Of a DNA stretch of 64,000 nt, positions 25,676-34,624 are shown in pieces. Origin of the DNA: Streptomyces sp. NRRL S-340 (GTDB lineage Bacteria; Actinomycetota; Actinomycetes; Streptomycetales; Streptomycetaceae); the NCBI RefSeq assembly GCF_000720185.1, contig NZ_JOIY01000033.1:1-64000 (forward strand). The letters are read 5' to 3'. Within the stretch, counting starts at the first letter, position 1. Every line of letters begins with the position of its first letter. Under the pieces are notes generated by a model that was not told the DNA's origin, made no database searches, and saw only the letters and a program-made list of their open reading frames with translations. The position numbers were made by a program, and so were the translations under genes.

Positions 25676-27174
25676 ATCCCGGCCGCGTCCAGCAACGCGG
25701 TGCCGACGATCAGGTCGGCGCCGCCGAACTCCGGGTCGTCCAGCTCCGTGCCGTCGTCCACGGCGAAGAGCAGCTTCTCCTCGCCCTGCCGGTAGGCGGT
25801 GCCGACCGGCGGGCTGGCCGCGTGCACGGCGAGCAGCGCCACCAGGTACGGGAGGTCCGCGTCCGTGCGGCGGGCCTCGGCGAGCAGCCCGGACAGCCGG
25901 CGCGGGGCGTCGGCGGGCAGGTCCAGCAGCTCCATGGCGGCCGCCAGCTGCTCCTCGCTGAACCGGCTGTCGTCCGGTGTGGCGATCAGGTCGGGTTCGG
26001 GCATCTCGGCGCCCAGGTGCTCCCGCTCCACGGGCGGTGTGAGCAGGATGCCGACGAGGTCGCAGACCCGGACGGAGACGGGGGTGCGCAGCCCGGTCCC
26101 CCGGGCGAAGAAGGCGTCGGTGACCCGGATGGCGCTCTCCAGCGGCAGCGGCAGGGTGGGGGCGAGCAGGTGGCCGTAGAGGTCGGTCCCGGAGCTGGTG
26201 GTGGGGGTGGCGAAGGCCTGCCGGTCCTGTTCGGCGCGGAAGAGGGGGCCGGCCTCCAGCAGCCGGGACTGGAGCTGGGTGTGCCGGCGGATGCAGTCCT
26301 TGACGATGTCGACCAGCTCGGCGGCGCGCCGCTTGTGCTCGGGTTCCTCGGTCTCGTCGCGGGCCTTGCGGATGTTGGTCAGGATCGCGTTCTCGTGCCG
26401 GTAGCGGTCGGCGACGTGGTCCAGTGCCTCGGCGATCATGTCGGGTACGGCGCTGAGCCAGTCCACCGCGCGGACGTTGCGCCGGGTGGCGTCCAGGGCT
26501 CTGCGCAGGGTCTCCGAGTACTGCACGGTCCGGTAGCGGGCCTGCTCGGCGGCGAGCTGGGCGTCGGCGAGCCGGCCGCGGCTGATGAGCACCTCCAGCT
26601 TGACCTCGGCGGCGATCTGGGCGCTGGTGACGTCGGTGTCCAGGGCGCCCACGAGGACGTTGACCGCCTCGTCGGTGGTGCGCAGGTAGACGCTGCCGCC
26701 GGGGCCGGGCACCTCCTCGATCAGCTTGAAGTCGTAGTCGCGGCGCACATAGGTGCCGTCGGGCGCGAACGTGCCGTACACCGCGCGGAAGCCGCGGTCG
26801 GCACTGCCCACGTTGATCAGGTTCTCCAGGACCCAGCGGGCGACGCGCTCGTGCTCGGCGGCGGGGCGCCGGGGGGCCTGGGCGGCGACGCGCGGGACGA
26901 GCCGGGCCACGATCTGGTCGTGGTCGGCGCCGGTGTCGAAGTCCATGTTGAGCGTGACCAGGTCGATGGCGGCGAGCGCGATCTCCGCCATGCCGTACAC
27001 CGAGTACTCGCCGGCGAGGTTCGCCTTGCGCGCGTCCAGGTCGTGCAGCGGGGCGGTGCACGCGAGCGCGCGCAGCCGCCGCGCCAGTCCCTCGTCGGCG
27101 GCCGGGCCCGGCGCGGGGCGCGGCCCCGCGCTGAACTGGGGCGGAACGCTGTCCGTCGATGCAGGCGAAGTCAC
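25648..27174 (-). CDS. Kleisin-like (MukF/JetA-type) first gene of the SMC operon
   Basis: A 508-residue, mostly helical protein of a family I know only as hypothetical. It is first in the operon with the winged-helix-like and SMC-like genes. Conserved-looking blocks are EYSVYGMAEIALAAIDLVTL, RVARWVLENLINVGS and a basic helical middle. Size, order and helical content fit MukF or Wadjet JetA, but it does not read like DUF3375. GTG 27174 is preferred; it has no Shine-Dalgarno, and TAGTCT 7 nt upstream could be a -10 for a leaderless message. TTG 27204 is the alternative. Confidence 0.7.
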   Translation of the reverse strand: MTSPASTDSVPPQFSAGPRPAPGPAADEGLARRLRALACTAPLHDLDARKANLAGEYSVYGMAEIALAAIDLVTLNMDFDTGADHDQIVARLVPRVAAQAPRRPAAEHERVARWVLENLINVGSADRGFRAVYGTFAPDGTYVRRDYDFKLIEEVPGPGGSVYLRTTDEAVNVLVGALDTDVTSAQIAAEVKLEVLISRGRLADAQLAAEQARYRTVQYSETLRRALDATRRNVRAVDWLSAVPDMIAEALDHVADRYRHENAILTNIRKARDETEEPEHKRRAAELVDIVKDCIRRHTQLQSRLLEAGPLFRAEQDRQAFATPTTSSGTDLYGHLLAPTLPLPLESAIRVTDAFFARGTGLRTPVSVRVCDLVGILLTPPVEREHLGAEMPEPDLIATPDDSRFSEEQLAAAMELLDLPADAPRRLSGLLAEARRTDADLPYLVALLAVHAASPPVGTAYRQGEEKLLFAVDDGTELDDPEFGGADLIVGTALLDAAGMAADRTEAA

Positions 27175-27352
27175 GGTGCACAGACTAGGTCCTCGGTCCG
27201 ACAACGACCCAAACGGCGCAGACGCGCCCCCTGCGCCGGGGCCGGACGACCGCTCTCCGCCGTCGGGGGACCGGGGCGGGCGCGCGCCTGCGGCGCCGGC
27301 GATCGGGGCCGCGCCCGTGCACGCCGCCGCGGGAGCCGGTGCGGTCGGGCCG

Positions 27353-28048
27353 CTACACGCCCTCGCCGACCCGCCGCCGGTACACCTCGACCACCTTCTC
27401 CAGCGAGTCGTCGAGGTAGACGGCGAGCTGCTTCTCCGCCTGGTGCCGGTCGCCGCTGCGGAGGATCCGCAGGAGCTCCTGGTTGCGGGTGAGGTAGGGC
27501 TCGTGCAGCCGCCGCGGGTCGTCCACGACGTGGAAGGCCAGGCGCAGTTCGGCGAAGACGCTGCGCATCAGCTCGTCGGTGCGCTCGCTGCCGGCGAGCG
27601 CCACCAGTTCCCGGTGGAAGTGGATGTTGGCGGTGCCCAGCGTCTTCCAGTCGGCTTCGAGCGCGGCCCGCCGCCCCTCCTCGACGGCCGCGGCGACACC
27701 GTCGAGCGCGTACGGCGGCTCCCCCAGGCCGCGTACGACGGCGCATTCGACGAGGCGGCGGGTGCGGTAGATGTCCTCGACGTCCTCGACGGCCAGGACG
27801 CGTACGAAGACGCCGCGGTTCAGTTCGTGGACGAGCAGCCGCTCGTGCGTGAGCAGCCGGAACGCCTCGCGCAGGGTGTTGCGGGAGACGCCGAGCGCGC
27901 CGCCGATGCTGTCCTCCGACAGCCGGGTGCCGGGCGGGAAGTAGCCCTCGGCGATCCGGCTTCTGAGGATGTCCGAGACGCGCTCGGCGGTGCTGGTGCG
28001 CCCCAGCAGGACGCGGTCGTCTGCCAGCGACGTCAACTGCTCTGCCAT
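27353..28048 (-). CDS. GntR-family regulator, FadR-like with FCD domain
   Basis: A 231-residue repressor or activator. The N-terminal winged helix (about 15-80) includes LSEDSIGGALGVSRNTLREAF, followed by an all-helical FCD ligand domain with histidines (HFHREL) that usually bind a metal and an organic acid. No target operon is adjacent in an obvious way; the HEAT-like gene upstream is in the same direction 198 bp away. The ligand is unknown. Confidence 0.88.
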   Translation of the reverse strand: MAEQLTSLADDRVLLGRTSTAERVSDILRSRIAEGYFPPGTRLSEDSIGGALGVSRNTLREAFRLLTHERLLVHELNRGVFVRVLAVEDVEDIYRTRRLVECAVVRGLGEPPYALDGVAAAVEEGRRAALEADWKTLGTANIHFHRELVALAGSERTDELMRSVFAELRLAFHVVDDPRRLHEPYLTRNQELLRILRSGDRHQAEKQLAVYLDDSLEKVVEVYRRRVGEGV

Positions 28049-28246
28049 GCCCGGAATTCAACCGCAGACAAGAGGACAAGACAATAGAGGTATCGCGGGA
28101 TCGTTCAACGATCCTCGGCCTTCCTCGCCGCCGCGCACGGCTCAGTGGAGGAGCAGGTCCGCGGGGGCCCGAGCGGACGGGCGTCGTCCGCCTCGCGCGG
28201 GGCGGGCGGCACGGGAGGGACGGGCGGCGAAGGGCCGTCCCGTCGC

Positions 28247-29665
28247 TCACCCCGTGGAGATGTCGGGCTCGATCCGGCTGCGTACGGCCGTCTGCACCTC
28301 GTCCTCCTCGGCCGGGTCGGCGGCGAGCCGGCGCAGTTGCTCCACGACGCGCTGGTCGGCTGTCTCGGCGTGCCGGGCGGCCACTTCGCGGGTGCTCTCC
28401 TCGCAGTCCCACAGGCATTCGACGGCGAACCCGGCGGGGAAGGAGGGGTCGGTCGCGGCCAGGGCGCGGGCGGCGCGACCGCGCAGATGGGAGGAGGCGG
28501 TCTCGCGGTAGACGTGCCGCAGGACGGGCGCGGCACAGGCGATGCCCAGTCGTCCGGCGCCGTCCACGAGGGTCCACAGGGCGGGCGCGTCGGGGCCTTC
28601 GCCCCGGACCGCCTCCCGCAGGGCGGACAGGACCAGGTCGCGGTCGCCGGCCCCGCCGCGGCAGGCGAGCATGCGTCCGGCGGCGGCGCCCAGCGGATCG
28701 GGACGGCCCGCCCAGGCGCGCGCCCGGTCGACGGCGGCGACGCTGCGCATGCGTTCGAAGGCGTCGAGGGCCGCCTCGGCCACGGCGGCCGAGCCGTCGC
28801 AGACGGCCGACTCGATCAGGTCCAGCGTGTGCGGGTCGTTGCCGTCGGCGAGGTAGCGCAGGGCGGTGCACCGGGCGCCGTCGGTGCCCTGGCGGGCGGC
28901 CGTGAGGATCTCCGGCCGGTCCTCGGGGCCCGCCACGGCGGCCAGGCAGCGGGCGGCCGGGACATGGAGGGCCGCGCCGCGCTCGACACCCTGCTGGGCC
29001 CACTCGAACACGGCCCGCACGCTCCAGCCCGGCCGGGGCCCGGCCGGGCGCATCTGCCGCTGCCAGCGGTCGAAGCTGCCCGTCTCCTGCGCGGCACGCA
29101 CCCGGGAGGCGATCGACGGGCGCGGATCCTCGGCCCACAGCCGCCAGGGCCGGGGCTCGAAGGCGTCGCGGACGGTGGCGGCCAGCTCGGCGTCGCCCTC
29201 GGCGCCGGTGGCGAAGCGGGCCAGGACGGGCGCGGCCAGGGCGCGCAGGCCGGCGTCGTCGTCGCGCAGCGCCAGCTCGTCCAGGGCCCAGCTCCAGTTG
29301 GCGCCGGTGGCGGCGTACCGGCGCAGCAGGGCGAGCGCGTCGCGGCGGCCGTAGGAGGCCAGGTGCCCGAGGACGGCGAGGGCGAGTCCGGTGCGGGACT
29401 CGTCGGTGTCGACGGCGTCCTCGGGGTCGAAGAGGTGCGCCTCGATCGCGTCCAGTTCGGCGTGCAGGTCGAGCAGGAGCCGGGCGTAGTACAGGGAGCG
29501 GTTCTCCACCTGCCAGTCGTGGCGGGGGTCGTGCAGCACACAGTGATTCAGTGCCGCGAGCGCCTCGGCGCGGGGGGCGGTGAGCGCGTGCAGAGTGCCG
29601 TCGCCGCGGCCCCGCTGGAGCAGGCCGAGCAGCGTGCCGCTGGGCGCTATGACCGGATCGAACAT
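28247..29665 (-). CDS. HEAT-repeat-like helical protein
   Basis: A 472-residue soluble protein made of repeated helical pairs, for example AARCLAAVAGPEDRP, ALRYLADGNDPHTLDL and LRGRAARALAATDP, spaced roughly as HEAT or Armadillo repeats. Such solenoids serve as protein-binding scaffolds; no catalytic motif is seen. ATG 29665 is chosen because GAGG lies nine bases upstream; GTG 29680 is also in frame. Confidence 0.75.
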   Translation of the reverse strand: MFDPVIAPSGTLLGLLQRGRGDGTLHALTAPRAEALAALNHCVLHDPRHDWQVENRSLYYARLLLDLHAELDAIEAHLFDPEDAVDTDESRTGLALAVLGHLASYGRRDALALLRRYAATGANWSWALDELALRDDDAGLRALAAPVLARFATGAEGDAELAATVRDAFEPRPWRLWAEDPRPSIASRVRAAQETGSFDRWQRQMRPAGPRPGWSVRAVFEWAQQGVERGAALHVPAARCLAAVAGPEDRPEILTAARQGTDGARCTALRYLADGNDPHTLDLIESAVCDGSAAVAEAALDAFERMRSVAAVDRARAWAGRPDPLGAAAGRMLACRGGAGDRDLVLSALREAVRGEGPDAPALWTLVDGAGRLGIACAAPVLRHVYRETASSHLRGRAARALAATDPSFPAGFAVECLWDCEESTREVAARHAETADQRVVEQLRRLAADPAEEDEVQTAVRSRIEPDISTG

Positions 29666-29989
29666 GGGAAACAGCCTCACATCAAGCGTCGACGCAACCG
29701 GGGAACGCGCACTACCTGGCCGCGTGACAACACGTCGGGGCGCCCGCCGTCTCTTGCTCTCTGTAGACCATCTTCCTCTGCCTCTCGTCGGTGGCCCATG
29801 CGGACCGCTTCACGGCCCGCGCGGTGCGGCAACACCTGCCCAGCCATCGCGTCCGTGAATCACGACGTCATGATGACCCGGCGCCTGCGCTGCCGCGACC
29901 GAAATTTCCGGCGGCCCCGTACCGCCTCCCCCGTATTTGGTGTCATGGCTGGTTCAATGGGCCGTTTCAGATGCTCACGGCCCGTGCGT
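29666..29989. other. Intergenic region upstream of the HEAT-like gene
   Basis: 324 bp with lower GC than its surroundings at 29740-29960. It should contain the promoter of the HEAT-like gene. No gene, hairpin or clear promoter hexamer pair could be supported. Confidence 0.35.
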
Positions 29990-30382
29990 TCACTGCTCTC
30001 CGAACAGGCGCAGCAGCTCCGTACGGCCGAACATCCTGGCCGTGTCCAGGGCCGAGGGCGTGCCCGCGGTGGGGTCCGCGCCGCCCTCGAGGAGGGCTTC
30101 GATCACCTGCTGCTCGCCCTTGAAGACCGCTCCCGCGAGGGGGGTCTGGCCGCGGTCGTTGACGCGGTCGGCCTGGGCGCCGCGGGCCAGCAGCGCGCGG
30201 ACCGCGTCGGCGTGGCCGTGGTAGGCGGCGAGCATCACGAGGGAGTCGCCACGGTCGTTGGTGAGGTCGGCGGGTACGCCCGCGTCGACGTACGCCACGA
30301 GCGCCTCGGTCCGCCCCTGCCGGGCCAGATCGAAAATCTTGGTCGCCAGCTCCACGACCTCGGGGTCGGGGGCATCACTCAT
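29990..30382 (-). CDS. Ankyrin-repeat protein
   Basis: A 130-residue cytosolic protein with about three ankyrin repeats, seen in DRGDSLVMLAAYHGHADAVRALLARGA, abbreviated here by its core VMLAAYHGHADAVRALL, and in the next unit RGQTPLAGAVFKGEQQVIEALL. It is presumably a protein-interaction module. It is transcribed away from smeA, 379 bp apart. Confidence 0.9.
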   Translation of the reverse strand: MSDAPDPEVVELATKIFDLARQGRTEALVAYVDAGVPADLTNDRGDSLVMLAAYHGHADAVRALLARGAQADRVNDRGQTPLAGAVFKGEQQVIEALLEGGADPTAGTPSALDTARMFGRTELLRLFGEQ

Positions 30383-30761
30383 CGGCCGGACCGCCTCTCA
30401 CTGCTCACTGCGACTTCGGGGACTGTGGGTACTGCTGGGGCCCGCGCAGGTACCGCCGGAAGCCGCGCGGCTCTGCCGGGGACTGCGGGGAGCAAGCGTA
30501 CGGCCGTGAGCGCGGATCGGCCGTACGGGTGAATCGCCAGGGTACTGGCTCGGCCGGGGCGGAACCCGGCGCACCGCAGGTGAAGATCAGCACGGACCGG
30601 GCCGCATGGGGCAGGGCGCCGGGCCGCCGTCGGCGCGGACCCCGTCCCCGGAGAGCGTTACGTGGCATTTCACCCAGTTGCACCTTTTGTCATACAGATA
30701 CATGCTGTGATCCTGGAAGGACTCAGGGTGACCGTCCCCCTTCGACACCAGGAGATCTCAC
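30383..30761. other. Divergent control region of the ankyrin gene and smeA
   Basis: 379 bp between two divergent genes. A possible smeA promoter is TTGCAC (30678-30683) with a poor -10, either TACATG at 30699-30704 (15-bp spacer) or CATGCT at 30701-30706 (17-bp spacer). A GACAC pentamer, the core of the WhiA site, lies at about 30743. These are candidates only. Confidence 0.4.
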
Positions 30762-30956
30762 ATGATCCTCTCCATCTCAGGCGTCGTCCTGTTCGGCGTC
30801 ATCGGCTTCATCTTCTTCCGCAAGGACGGACTGAAGCCCTCCCACGCGTGCGTGTCGACTCTGTTCGGCTTCTACCTCGCGAGCACCGCGATCGCGCCGA
30901 GCATCAGAGCCGGCGGCGAGAGCCTGGCCAGCCTGCTCGGCGGCATGAGGTTCTGA
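30762..30956 (+). CDS. smeA: Small sporulation membrane protein SmeA
   Basis: A 64-residue protein with two hydrophobic segments (about 1-20 and 32-48). It sits directly before an SpoIIIE/FtsK-like gene. Both facts match SmeA of S. coelicolor, which is known to bring SffA to sporulation septa and to be expressed during development. The ATG follows AGGAGATCTC. The two genes are 79 bp apart on one transcript. Confidence 0.88.
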   Translation: MILSISGVVLFGVIGFIFFRKDGLKPSHACVSTLFGFYLASTAIAPSIRAGGESLASLLGGMRF

Positions 30957-31035
30957 CGTCCCCCTCCCCGAGGACTCCGACAAGCTCCGTCCAGGGGGCG
31001 CCCCCGCCGCCCCTGAGCACTCCCAGGAGGCAGCA

Positions 31036-32784
31036 GTGGCCCGGCGCCCCCTCCCCCGCATCCTGAGCACAGGCGGCGCTCAGCTGGCCCGGAGCCGGGA
31101 GCTGGCCCGGACCGCGGCCGACAGCGCCACGGACGTCCTGCACCCGCTGATCACCATCGCCCGCGGTCTGCGCCGGCTCGCCGCCGCCGGCCGGCGCAGA
31201 TGGGCCCAGACCCCCAAGGACCGGCGGGGACCGCTGCTGTTCCTGGTGGCCTCGGTGATCCTGGTGGTGGCGCTGGTGCCCTACGGTCCGCTGCTGGCCG
31301 CGGTGGTGGTGACGGGGGCGGCGGCCTGGCACGGCCGGGACCGCACGCCGCCCGAGCCCGTGGACGGCGACGAGCCGCGCAACCAGCGCCTGGGCGCGCT
31401 GTACGAGGCCCTGGTCCCGTACTTCTCCGCCGCCGAGGACCCCTCCCCGCTGTACGCGCACGGCGGCGAGTGGGAGAAGGCCTTCCCCTCCTACGCCTTC
31501 GACGACTCCGGGCGCGTCTGCCATCTGCTGATCCGCTACCCGGCGTACTTCACCGACGGCGAGCCCGAGGCACGCGCGCGGATCGAGCACCTGCTGACCG
31601 CCAAGGCCGGCCGCGGCCGGGAGTACCTCTTCGTCTGGGACGAGGAGGGCAACGAACTCGCCCTCACCGCGCTGGCCCCGCTGCCCACCGGCATCGCCGC
31701 CCAGCGGTTCGTCACCGCACCGGGCGAGACGGTGCTCGGCTTCACCGATCCGAGCGAGGTCCAGCGCACCCTGCCGCTCACCTACGGCGAGGAGCAGCAC
31801 GACGTGCCGCCGGTCGTCTGGCGCACCGGGCTGCGCTCCACCGAGCCCCACCTGCTCGCCCTGGGCCAGCCGGGCAGCGGCACCTCCACGCTGCTGCGCT
31901 CCCTCGCCCTCCAGGCGCTCCAGCACGGTGACGTCGTGATCGTGGACGGCGGCGGCACCGGCGAGTACGCCTGCCTGACCGGCCGGGACGGCGTCCTCGC
32001 GGTCGAGTGCGGGCTGGCCGGGGTGCGCACGAGCCTGGAGTGGGCGGCCACCGAGACCGAGCGCCGGCTCATCGCCGTCAACCGGGCGCGCCAGGTGGGC
32101 CACCCGCCGCCGGAGGACACCAGGCGCCCGCTGTGGCTGCTGCTCGACCGGCCGACCGCGTTCACGCACCTGGCCGCCGCGGACGGCCGCGAGGACCCGC
32201 AGGCGCTGCTCCAGGTGCCTTTGCGGCACGGCCGGGCGGTCAACGTCACCGTCGTGGTCGCCGAGCAGTTCGACTGCGCGGAGGCGCTCAGCGACGCCCT
32301 GCGGCAGCACACCCGCGCGCGCGTGGTGCTCGGGCCCGCCACGGCGGAGCAGGTGAAGGCCGTGCTCGGCGCGCCGCCGCACACCACGCCGCTCTCCGTC
32401 GTCCCGCCGGGCCGCGGGTACGCGCGGCTGGGCACGGGGGCGGTGCACCGACTCCAGGTGCCGGCCACCCCCGACCCGTACGACGACTCCACGAACGAGG
32501 TCCTGCGCCGGGCGGTGCAGGAACTGCTGCCGCCGAAGACGACGCCGGCGGACGGCGAGACGGTCCCGGACCCGGCGCCGCCCGGGAAGACGGCTGTGAA
32601 GGTGACGAAGTCCGCGGAGGAGGCGGAGGAGGTCCTGGGGGCGGACGAACCCTTGGAGGCGGACGGGCCCGTGGGGGCGGTGAGGTCCTCGAAGGCCGTC
32701 TCTTCGGGGGCGGTGGAGCCCCTGGAGCCCCTGGAGGCCGTGGAGGCCGCCGTGACGGAGGCGGCCGTGGCCGAGCCGTCCTGA
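31036..32784 (+). CDS. sffA: SpoIIIE/FtsK-like sporulation septum protein SffA
   Basis: A 582-residue protein with a membrane segment near residues 70-95 and a cytosolic P-loop domain of FtsK/TraB type. In S. coelicolor SffA localises to sporulation septa through SmeA and affects spore chromosomes. The phosphate loop reads GQPGSGTST, where Thr stands in the position of the invariant Walker A Lys; WLLLDRPTAF occupies the Walker B region. The last 90 residues are acidic and low-complexity. The GTG start follows AGGAGG. ATP hydrolysis is therefore doubtful. Confidence 0.88.
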   Translation: MARRPLPRILSTGGAQLARSRELARTAADSATDVLHPLITIARGLRRLAAAGRRRWAQTPKDRRGPLLFLVASVILVVALVPYGPLLAAVVVTGAAAWHGRDRTPPEPVDGDEPRNQRLGALYEALVPYFSAAEDPSPLYAHGGEWEKAFPSYAFDDSGRVCHLLIRYPAYFTDGEPEARARIEHLLTAKAGRGREYLFVWDEEGNELALTALAPLPTGIAAQRFVTAPGETVLGFTDPSEVQRTLPLTYGEEQHDVPPVVWRTGLRSTEPHLLALGQPGSGTSTLLRSLALQALQHGDVVIVDGGGTGEYACLTGRDGVLAVECGLAGVRTSLEWAATETERRLIAVNRARQVGHPPPEDTRRPLWLLLDRPTAFTHLAAADGREDPQALLQVPLRHGRAVNVTVVVAEQFDCAEALSDALRQHTRARVVLGPATAEQVKAVLGAPPHTTPLSVVPPGRGYARLGTGAVHRLQVPATPDPYDDSTNEVLRRAVQELLPPKTTPADGETVPDPAPPGKTAVKVTKSAEEAEEVLGADEPLEADGPVGAVRSSKAVSSGAVEPLEPLEAVEAAVTEAAVAEPS

Positions 32785-32796
32785 CCGGCGGCCGCA

Positions 32797-32812
32797 CCTC
32801 CCCGGCGGGAGG
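32797..32812. terminator. Possible hairpin after sffA
   Basis: CCTCCC-CGGC-GGGAGG makes a 6-bp stem in the gap between convergent sffA and the MocR gene. It is short and has no U-run, so it is only a candidate. Confidence 0.35.
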
Positions 32813-32912
32813 CGGGACCGTGACCGCTCCGGCTCCAGGGCGCCCGCCGCCGGGGAGGTACGGCGCACCGCGCCGGAGTCGCCCTCGTCGGGGCGGCCCG
32901 CCTCCCGCGGGC

Positions 32913-34412
32913 CTACGCCACGAACGTCCTGGGCGACTCGCCGCCCCCCGTCGCGCCCGACTCCACCATCCGGGCCGCGGCCGCCAGACGCGTCGCCGCT
33001 TCGTCCGCCACCGCCCCGGTCACGGTGAACGGCAGCCGGACGTACCCCTCGAAGGCGCCGTCGACCCCGAAGCGGGGCCCCGAGGGGACCCGGACGCCGA
33101 CCCGCTCCCCCGCCTCGGCCAGGCGGGATCCCGACAGACCGCCGGTGCGCACCCACAGGGTGAGGCCGCCCCGGGGCACCTCGAACTCCCAGTCGGGCAG
33201 TTCCCGGCGGACCGCCGCGACCAGCGCGTCGCGGTTGCCGCGGGCCTGGCCCCGGCGGACCTCGACGGCCTGCTCCCAGCCGCCCGTGCTGAACAGCCAG
33301 TTGACGGCCAGCTGTTCCAGCACGGGGGTGCCCAGGTCGGCGTAGGCGCGGGCCGCGACCAGGCTGCGGATCACGTCGGGGGCCGCCCGCACCCAGCCGA
33401 TCCGCATCCCCGCCCAGAAGGCCTTGCTGGCGGATCCCACGGTGATCACGGTGGAGCCCGCCGGGTCGAAGCCGCACACCCGCCGGGGCATCTCCACGTC
33501 CGGGTCCAGGTACAGCTCGCTCATCGTCTCGTCGACCACGAGCACCGTTCCGGCGGACCGGGCCGCCTCCACCAGGCGGCGGCGCTGGTCCTCGTCCGCC
33601 AGGGCACCGGTCGGATTGTGGAAGTCGGCGACGACGTAGGCGATCCGGGGCGCGGCCTCCCGCAGCACCTGGCGCCAGCGGTCCACGTCCCAGCCGGTGA
33701 GCCCCTCGGCCATCGCGACGGGCACCAGCCGGGCCCCCGCCTCGCGCATCAGCTGGAGGATGTTGGCGTAGGACGGCGACTCCACGGCGATGCGCTCGCC
33801 CCGCCCGCCGAAGAGGTGGCAGATGGCGTCGATGGCGCCCATGGCACCCGTGGTCACCATGATCTGCTCCGGCATGGTCGGGATGCCCCTGGCGGTGTAC
33901 CGGTCGGCGATCATCGAGCGCAGCGCGGGCAGGCCCGCCGGGTAGTCCCCGTGCGTGTGGGCGTAGGGCGGCAGCTCGTCCAGCGCGCCCTGGACCGCGC
34001 GGGTGAGCCACGGCTCCGGGGCCGGCAGGGCGGCGGTGCCCAGGTCGATCATCGAACCCAGGGCTTCTGGCGGCAGGGGCTCGAGCCCCCGGGCGGGCAG
34101 CGGGTTGCCGGCCGGGACCGCGGTCCAGCTGCCCGCCCCGCGCCGCGACTCCAGGAAGCCCTCGGTGCGCAGCGCCTCGTAGGCGGCGGCGACGGTGGTG
34201 CGGCTGACGGACAGGGCGAGGGCCAGTTCGCGTTCGGCGGGCAGCCGCGCGGCCACCGGGACCCGGCCCTCCAGGACCAGCAGCCGGACACCGTCGGCGA
34301 GCGCACGGTAGGCGGGCGGGCGGCGCGCACCGGGACCCGCCGGGCGCCCCTGCTGGGAGGTGAGCAGCCGGGCGAGCTGCGTGGCACCCACCGCCGAGGT
34401 CCACTGCGCCAT
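32913..34412 (-). CDS. MocR-type GntR regulator (YczR-like)
   Basis: A 499-residue regulator with an N-terminal GntR helix-turn-helix (SVSRTTVAAAYEALRTEGFL) and an aminotransferase-like domain. The PLP lysine lies in GSASKAFWAGMRIGW and the cofactor Asn-Pro motif is VADFHNPTG. It diverges from a YczE-type membrane protein, the known YczR-YczE pairing. ATG 34412 is preceded by AAGGTGGA. The array of GGCCACCA-like repeats in the intergenic region is a likely binding region. Effector and physiological role are unknown. Confidence 0.9.
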   Translation of the reverse strand: MAQWTSAVGATQLARLLTSQQGRPAGPGARRPPAYRALADGVRLLVLEGRVPVAARLPAERELALALSVSRTTVAAAYEALRTEGFLESRRGAGSWTAVPAGNPLPARGLEPLPPEALGSMIDLGTAALPAPEPWLTRAVQGALDELPPYAHTHGDYPAGLPALRSMIADRYTARGIPTMPEQIMVTTGAMGAIDAICHLFGGRGERIAVESPSYANILQLMREAGARLVPVAMAEGLTGWDVDRWRQVLREAAPRIAYVVADFHNPTGALADEDQRRRLVEAARSAGTVLVVDETMSELYLDPDVEMPRRVCGFDPAGSTVITVGSASKAFWAGMRIGWVRAAPDVIRSLVAARAYADLGTPVLEQLAVNWLFSTGGWEQAVEVRRGQARGNRDALVAAVRRELPDWEFEVPRGGLTLWVRTGGLSGSRLAEAGERVGVRVPSGPRFGVDGAFEGYVRLPFTVTGAVADEAATRLAAAARMVESGATGGGESPRTFVA

Positions 34413-34483
34413 GATGATCAGTCCACCTTCCCCGAATTGGCCATGGAGAGGTCGCTTCCCCACGCCACAGAGTGGCACGGGTC

Positions 34484-34617
34484 AGGCCACTTCCACCATC
34501 CGGGTCTCCATGTGGCCGCCACCGGCCCACGCCCGGAGCCGACCGGTCCACCACCGACCCGCCACCAGGGCCACCATCGGCCCGCCACGACGGCCACCAC
34601 CCGGCCCACCACCAGGG
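34484..34617. repeat. Iterated GGCCACCA-type direct repeats upstream of the YczE gene
   Basis: About eight to ten imperfect copies of GGCC(A/G)CCA or GGTCCACCA lie in one orientation within 134 bp between the divergent MocR and YczE genes. MocR-type regulators are known to bind spaced direct repeats, so this is a candidate operator array. Confidence 0.55.
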
Positions 34618-34624
34618 GGAAACC

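Noticed and set aside
18953..27174. A complete Wadjet (JetABCD) system
   Set aside because: No JetD-like topoisomerase/nuclease gene is adjacent on either side, and the first protein does not look like DUF3375. Only a looser SMC-complex resemblance is claimed.
29763..29775. A second dre-like site (GGTCTACAG on the minus strand)
   Set aside because: Only one half matches the dre consensus and the palindrome is absent.
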